A DNA stretch of 36,089 nt from Oscillospiraceae bacterium (GTDB taxonomy: Bacteria > Bacillota > Clostridia > Oscillospirales > CAG-272), in the NCBI GenBank assembly GCA_015063855.1, contig SVTI01000016.1:1-36089 (forward strand), written 5' to 3'. The position numbers were made by a program, and so were the translations under genes. The notes under the pieces are model-generated. The model searched no databases and was not told the origin of the DNA. It saw only the letters and a list, made by a program, of their open reading frames with translations. Below, in pieces: positions 32,061 through 36,089 of this stretch. Each line of letters begins with the position of its first letter. Positions within the stretch are counted from its first letter, which is position 1.

Positions 32061-34476
32061 TTTTGACACAAGATACGAATTTTCAAAAATCGATACAAAA
32101 TGGCAGAAGATATGGGAGGAGAAGAAGGCGTTTGAAGCTACAAGCGACTATTCAAAGCCTAAGTATTTCTCTCTCGTAGAGTTTCCCTACCCCTCCGGTC
32201 AGGGACTTCATATCGGACATCCCCGTCCCTACACCGCCCTTGACATAGTTTCCCGTAAGAAGAGAATGCAGGGCTATAACGTTCTCTTCCCCATCGGCTG
32301 GGATGCTTTTGGTCTTCCTACCGAAAACTATGCAATCAAGAATCATATCCATCCCACAATAGTTACAGAGAGAAATGTTGCACGCTTCAAGTCACAGCTT
32401 CAGGCACTCGGTCTTTCCTTTGACTGGTCACGTGAGATCAACACCTCCTCTCCCGAATACTATAAGTGGACTCAGTGGATATTCCTTCAGCTCTATAAGC
32501 ACGGTCTCGCTTACAAAAAGGAAATGAACGTTAACTTCTGTACCTCCTGTAAGGTAGTTCTTGCAAACGAAGAGGTAGTTAACGGTGTTTGTGAGCGTTG
32601 CGGCAGTGAGGTAGTTCACAAGGTAAAGAGCCAGTGGATGCTCAAGATAACCGAGTATGCACAGAGACTTATCGATGACCTGGCTGACCTTGACTTCATC
32701 GAGAGAGTTAAGACTCAGGAAATTAACTGGATCGGCAGAAGTGAGGGTGCTGAGGTTAACTTCAAATCCTCCGAGGGTGACGATATCATCGTTTACACCA
32801 CCCGTCCCGATACCCTTTTCGGTGCTACTTATATGGTTATATCCCCCGAACATACTCTTATTGAGAAGTGGGCAGACAAGCTTTCCAACCTTGACGCTAT
32901 CAAGGACTATCAGAAGGAAGCCGCAAAGAAGAGCGACTTTGAGAGAACAGAGCTTGTCAAGGAGAAGACAGGTGTTCGCCTTGAGGGTGTTCATGCCATC
33001 AATCCCGTAAACGGTAAGGAGATACCGATATATATTTCCGACTACGTGCTTGCTACCTACGGTACAGGTGCTATCATGGCGGTTCCCGCTCACGATACCC
33101 GTGACTGGGAATTTGCAAAGAAGTTTGAGCTTCCCATCATCGAGGTGGTTGCCGGCGGTGATGTGCAAAATGAAGCATTTACCGATGTTGCTACCGGCAC
33201 AATGGTCAACTCAGGCTTCCTTGACGGACTTGAGGTGGCAGATGCCAAGGTTAAGATCATAGAATGGCTCGAGGAGCAGAAGTTAGGACACAAGCAGATC
33301 AATTATAAGCTTCGTGACTGGGTATTCTCCCGTCAGAGATATTGGGGTGAGCCCGTTCCCATGGTTTACTGTGAGAAGTGCGGCTGGGTTCCCCTTCCCG
33401 AGGATCAGCTTCCTCTTATGCTTCCCGATGTGGATGCTTATGAGCCTACCGACACAGGTGAGTCTCCTCTCTCCAAGTGTACAGACTGGGTAAACACCAC
33501 CTGTCCTCATTGCGGGGCACCCGCAAAGCGTGAGACAGACACCATGCCTAACTGGGCAGGCAGCTCCTGGTACTTCATGCGTTACTGCGATCCCCACAAT
33601 GACGAGGCTTGTGCTTCTAAGGAAGCTCTTGATTACTGGATGCCCGTTGACTGGTACAACGGCGGTATGGAGCACGTTACACTCCACCTGCTCTATTCTC
33701 GTTTCTGGGCAAAGTTCCTCTATGATATCGGTGTGCTCTCCTGCAAGGAGCCTTACCTTAAGAGAACCGCTCACGGCATGATCCTCGGCGCTAACGGTGA
33801 GAAGATGTCCAAGTCCAGAGGTAACGTAATCAATCCTGACGACGTTATCGCTGAATACGGTGCAGATACTCTCCGTCTCTACGAAATGTTCATAGGTGAC
33901 TTTGAGAAGTCCGCTCCTTGGTCTACAGAGAGCATTAGAGGCTGTAAGAGATTCCTTGACCGTGTAGCTAACCTCCGTAATCTCGTTGACATGGATGCCA
34001 AGGGATACTCCGCAGAGCTTGAATCCTCGATCCACAAGACCATCAAGAAGGTCACAGAGGATATCGATGCAATGAAGTTCAATACCGCTATTGCAGCAAT
34101 GATGTCCCTTGTAAATGAGATGTATGCTAAGGGTTCAATCTCCTCCTGCGAGCTTAAGACCCTCATCACATTGCTCAATCCCTTCGCTCCTCACTTAACA
34201 GAGGAGATATGGTCTGAATTTAACGGCGAAGGACTTCTCTCCCTTGCACAGTGGCCTGAGTATGATGAAGCAAAGACTGTAGACAATACTATCGAGATCG
34301 CTATTCAGGTTAACGGCAAGCTCCGTGGTACAATGATGATCGCCAAGGACGAGACAAAGGACAATGTTATCGCAGGTGCAAAGGAGAATGAAAATGTTAA
34401 ATCCTTTGTTGACGGCAAGACCGTTGTTAAGGAAATATACGTTCCCGGAAAACTTGTAAACATCGTAGTAAAGTGA
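32053..34476 (+). CDS. leuS: Leucyl-tRNA synthetase
   Basis: An 807-residue class I aminoacyl-tRNA synthetase of bacterial type. The HIGH motif is at 53-56 ([10 protein letters not shown]), a zinc-binding pair CTSC/CERC near 160-185, the CP1 editing domain (about 220-415: [25 protein letters not shown]), a second Cys set [21 protein letters not shown] near 580, and the C-terminal anticodon and tRNA-binding domains (VNGKLRGTM). I chose ATG 32053, nine bases after AGAGG; ATG 32044 is too close to that site. It overlaps rsfS. Its TGA lies inside the stem of a hairpin repeat that continues downstream. Confidence 0.97.
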   Translation: MSNFDTRYEFSKIDTKWQKIWEEKKAFEATSDYSKPKYFSLVEFPYPSGQGLHIGHPRPYTALDIVSRKKRMQGYNVLFPIGWDAFGLPTENYAIKNHIHPTIVTERNVARFKSQLQALGLSFDWSREINTSSPEYYKWTQWIFLQLYKHGLAYKKEMNVNFCTSCKVVLANEEVVNGVCERCGSEVVHKVKSQWMLKITEYAQRLIDDLADLDFIERVKTQEINWIGRSEGAEVNFKSSEGDDIIVYTTRPDTLFGATYMVISPEHTLIEKWADKLSNLDAIKDYQKEAAKKSDFERTELVKEKTGVRLEGVHAINPVNGKEIPIYISDYVLATYGTGAIMAVPAHDTRDWEFAKKFELPIIEVVAGGDVQNEAFTDVATGTMVNSGFLDGLEVADAKVKIIEWLEEQKLGHKQINYKLRDWVFSRQRYWGEPVPMVYCEKCGWVPLPEDQLPLMLPDVDAYEPTDTGESPLSKCTDWVNTTCPHCGAPAKRETDTMPNWAGSSWYFMRYCDPHNDEACASKEALDYWMPVDWYNGGMEHVTLHLLYSRFWAKFLYDIGVLSCKEPYLKRTAHGMILGANGEKMSKSRGNVINPDDVIAEYGADTLRLYEMFIGDFEKSAPWSTESIRGCKRFLDRVANLRNLVDMDAKGYSAELESSIHKTIKKVTEDIDAMKFNTAIAAMMSLVNEMYAKGSISSCELKTLITLLNPFAPHLTEEIWSEFNGEGLLSLAQWPEYDEAKTVDNTIEIAIQVNGKLRGTMMIAKDETKDNVIAGAKENENVKSFVDGKTVVKEIYVPGKLVNIVVK

Positions 34477-34575
34477 AGGGTTTCACCCTTCACCCGTCCT
34501 TTTCGGGTATAAAGCAAGTTTAAATCTTAGCTCAATGCCCGAAATGAAGCTTTATAAAGCTTAAAATAAGCATAT
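34473..34575 (+). repeat. Hairpin repeat copy fused to the leuS stop codon
   Basis: Stem GTGAAGGGT (34473-34481), loop TTC, ACCCTTCAC (34485-34493); then TCGGGTATAAA and, further on, ATGCCCGAAAT and AAGCATAT as in the other copies. The leuS TGA (34474-34476) lies in the first stem arm. A perfect 16-bp palindrome AAGCTTTATAAAGCTT (34547-34562) interrupts the tail between ATGCCCGAAAT and AAGCATAT. It may double as the leuS terminator, although no T tract follows the first stem. Confidence 0.8.
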
Positions 34576-34619
34576 ATTCCCTATTTATAAATTTTATTAA
34601 ATTAATATCCGAAAAACTA

Positions 34620-34648
34620 TTGACAATTTCTGATATTTATAGTATAAT
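34620..34648 (+). promoter_or_regulatory. Sigma-A promoter of rpsU
   Basis: Consensus TTGACA (34620-34625), 17-base spacer, TATAAT (34643-34648). The leader is about 43 bases. Confidence 0.88.
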
Positions 34649-34697
34649 GTAACGGAAATTTGGATCTCTTTGGACAAGCGAGGGGAGGGTTAGAAAA

Positions 34698-34874
34698 ATG
34701 GCAGAAATCAAAGTTAAAGATAATGAGTCTTTAGACAGCGCTCTTCGCAGATTTAAGAGACAGTGCGCAAGAAGCGGCGTACTCGCAGAGCTCCGTAAGA
34801 GAGAGCACTATGAAAAGCCCAGCGTAAAGCGTAAGAAGAAGTCTGAAGCTGCAAGAAAGCGTAAGTACAAGTAA
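34698..34874 (+). CDS. rpsU: Ribosomal protein S21 (bS21)
   Basis: A 58-residue basic 30S protein that contacts the anti-Shine-Dalgarno end of 16S rRNA. Sequence opens [20 protein letters not shown], then [22 protein letters not shown] and a Lys/Arg-rich tail ([15 protein letters not shown]), a normal S21 layout and length. A very strong ribosome site (GGGGAGGG) lies eight bases upstream. Single-gene unit with its own promoter and terminator. Confidence 0.96.
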   Translation: MAEIKVKDNESLDSALRRFKRQCARSGVLAELRKREHYEKPSVKRKKKSEAARKRKYK

Positions 34875-34895
34875 TCCTATTTGAATTGCAAAATT

Positions 34896-34928
34896 AAAGG
34901 AACGCATTTAGCGTTCCTTTATTTTTTC
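34896..34928 (+). terminator. rpsU terminator
   Basis: AAAGGAACGC (34896-34905), loop ATTTA, GCGTTCCTTT (34911-34920), then ATTTTTT: a perfect 10-bp stem with T tract. Confidence 0.93.
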
Positions 34929-34930
34929 AA

Positions 34931-35295
34931 GGTTTCACCCAGCTTTTCGAGCTTGAAGCTTACAGTAGTTAAATATTTAGTACCCGAAATAAGCCAAGTG
35001 ATAAATTATAGTTTGCAGGCGCCGGCCTGCAGCGAATGATCGGGCATGAAGTTATCTATAACTGTTTCTGCAGTTCCCGAAATAAGCATATCTACAAATT
35101 ATAGTTTGCAGGCGCCGGCCTGCAGCGAATGATCGGGCATGAAGTTATCTATAACCGTTTCTGCAGTTCCCGAAATAAGCATATCTACAAATTATAGTTT
35201 GAAGGGCTTTGCCCTTCACCCTGCGTATCGGGCTTGGAGTTAGCATTAATCGATTTTTCAATGCCCGAAATAAGCCAAATGATAAATTATAGTTT
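34931..35295 (+). repeat. Array of four head-to-tail hairpin repeats (one decayed)
   Basis: Units at 34931-35014 (decayed first stem), 35015-35107, 35108-35200 and 35201-35295. The middle two are nearly identical 93-mers with stem GCAGGC-GCCG-GCCTGC (35015-35030, 35108-35123); the last has GAAGGGC-TTT-GCCCTTC (35201-35217). All share a TCGGGC-like block, a later CCCGAAATAAGC and a tail with ATAGTTT. Stem arms differ between copies but stay paired. No gene lies here. Confidence 0.88.
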
Positions 35296-35690
35296 ATCGG
35301 GGAGTTTGCTGTGACTAAATGTTAAAGCATTAAGCATAGGAAACGCACTAACAAAAAGCCTTCCCTAGCAGGGAAGGTGGCATTGGTATAATTTTCTAAG
35401 CGCCTAAAGCGGTTGGAAAATTATACACAATGACGGATGAGTAGAACCCCGTATCGACTAACTTTTTTGTAAATCATCTTATTTAAATAAAACTTATAGT
35501 TTTATTAAGATCAGTTGCATTAAATAATCTTTAGTTATAAATCTGTTCTACTCATCCACCGTTGCGACGGTCCCCCTTCTCTTGCTAGAGAAGGCAGGGG
35601 CTCGTATCCTTCGGCTATTAAAGACATATCGTTTAATTATAACTCACCGCTAAACTATAATTTATCGGTCGCTTAACTTCGGCATTAAAA
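35281..35690. repeat. Inverted-repeat-bounded non-coding block with two inverted hairpin modules
   Basis: No gene seen. The outer arms are GATAAATTATAGTTTA (35281-35296) and its exact complement TAAACTATAATTTATC (35651-35666); the right arm continues into a reversed, decayed tail of the hairpin repeat family (35649-35690). Inside, the left module (35358-35447) has CCTTCCCT-AGC-AGGGAAGG, then a long stem GTATAATTTTC/GAAAATTATAC (35386-35396, 35416-35426) and GGATGAGTAGAAC. The right module (35545-35596) has the opposite orientation: GTTCTACTCATCC, CCGT-TGCG-ACGG, then CCTTCTCT-TGCT-AGAGAAGG. The modules resemble the short hairpin repeats common in Oscillospirales genomes. The core 35448-35544 is AT-rich with a weak hairpin. 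Confidence 0.75.
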
Positions 35691-35728
35691 AACAGCAACA
35701 GAGAGCGAAAATAGTTTCACTCTCTGTT
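35686..35728 (-). terminator. Terminator of the LRR gene
   Basis: On the minus strand AACAGAGAG...CTCTCTGTT (arms 35720-35728 and 35697-35705), extended inward by GAAA/TTTC pairing, then GCTGTTTTTT. It lies about 48 bases after the LRR stop. Confidence 0.85.
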
Positions 35729-35775
35729 TGTTATCAGTCAATTATTCTTTTATTACATCACACCTGTTACAACGG

Positions 35776-36089
35776 TCAAATTACAGTATAAGGTATTCCT
35801 TTTTCAATCGCATACTGTTCAGCGTATGAACCCGATGGACACTCTATTGTAAGGTTGTCACAACCATTGAACACCCAATCGCCAATACTTGTGACACTGT
35901 CCGGTATTGTTACACTTGTCAAGCTTTCGCAGGAATAGAACGTATAATCGCCTATGCTTGTGACACTGTCAGGTATCGTTACACTTGTCAAGCTGTCGCA
36001 GAATTGGAACGCATAATCGCCTATGGTTGTGACACTGTCGCCTATCGTTACACTTGTCAAGTTTTCGCAGTAAAAGAATGCCCACTCTC
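35776..36089 (-). CDS. Leucine-rich repeat (BspA/LRR_5 type) protein, N-terminus beyond the window
   Basis: The last 104 codons of a BspA-like surface protein. The sequence is made of 23-residue LRR_5 units of the form [23 protein letters not shown]; about three and a half are visible, and the 69-bp repeats are near identical at DNA level (CTTGTGACACTGTC, GTTACACTTGTCAAGC recur). It closes with the typical cap [23 protein letters not shown]. The frame stays open to 36089, so an apparent TTG start at 36060 is internal. Such proteins are usually secreted or surface-bound and rich in repeat-number variation; the signal or anchor region is not in the window. Confidence 0.9.
   Translation of the reverse strand, partial: EWAFFYCENLTSVTIGDSVTTIGDYAFQFCDSLTSVTIPDSVTSIGDYTFYSCESLTSVTIPDSVTSIGDWVFNGCDNLTIECPSGSYAEQYAIEKGIPYTVI

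Overview
The window looks like chromosomal DNA of a low-to-moderate GC member of Bacillota, most likely class Clostridia (gut Oscillospirales-like). Three things suggest this: the gene orders infC-rpmI-rplT, plsX-rnc...smc-ftsY and nadD-yqeK-LCP-rsfS; the strong purine-rich Shine-Dalgarno sites and near-consensus sigma-A promoters with 17-bp spacers; and a BspA-type leucine-rich repeat protein at the right edge. The genus cannot be fixed from the sequence. I found no rRNA, tRNA, CRISPR array, phage, transposase or replication origin.

Layout. 1-726 (minus): 5' part of a DegT-family PLP aminotransferase. 890-3418 (minus): DXS of the MEP isoprenoid pathway, fused behind a four-helix membrane domain of the DUF1461/Lit lipoprotein-transacylase type. 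3565-5577 (plus): a receptor-like Ser/Thr kinase with an outward-facing DUF6273 domain. 5611-5800: two tandem copies of an intergenic hairpin repeat. 5848-10328 (minus): mgtE, preceded by a short leader ORF and a hairpin covering its ribosome-binding site; then a GH13 alpha-glucosidase, a flavin reductase-like protein and a sugar isomerase-like TIM barrel. 10424-11803 (plus): L20-leader-regulated infC-rpmI-rplT. 11827-20936 (plus): rRNA methyltransferase, dprA, topA, trmFO, plsX, rnc, radical SAM protein, PHP phosphoesterase. 21296-22996 (plus): a second kinase, paralogous to the first but with a polytopic membrane C-terminus. 23169-34476 (plus): second PHP protein, smc, ftsY, rdgB, nadD, yqeK, LCP protein, rsfS, leuS, apparently one long transcription unit. 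34698-34874: rpsU. 34931-35690: non-coding block of the same hairpin repeat family plus a second, inverted pair of hairpin modules. 35776-36089 (minus): partial LRR protein.

How the genes work together. Most are housekeeping: translation (IF3, L35, L20, S21, LeuRS, RsfS), tRNA/rRNA modification and RNA processing (TrmFO, SpoU methyltransferase, RNase III), chromosome topology and segregation (TopA, SMC), DNA uptake/recombination (DprA), membrane targeting and lipid synthesis (FtsY, PlsX, DXS), nucleotide hygiene and NAD synthesis (RdgB, NadD, YqeK), envelope assembly (LCP) and Mg2+ transport. The most unusual parts are the Lit-like/DXS fusion, the two paralogous membrane kinases that share a juxtamembrane TVAV motif, the uORF/anti-SD architecture in front of mgtE, an apparent one-base frameshift at the start of yqeK, non-AUG initiation of infC, a CxxC-CxxC insertion in the LCP enzyme, and the hairpin repeat family with covarying stems.
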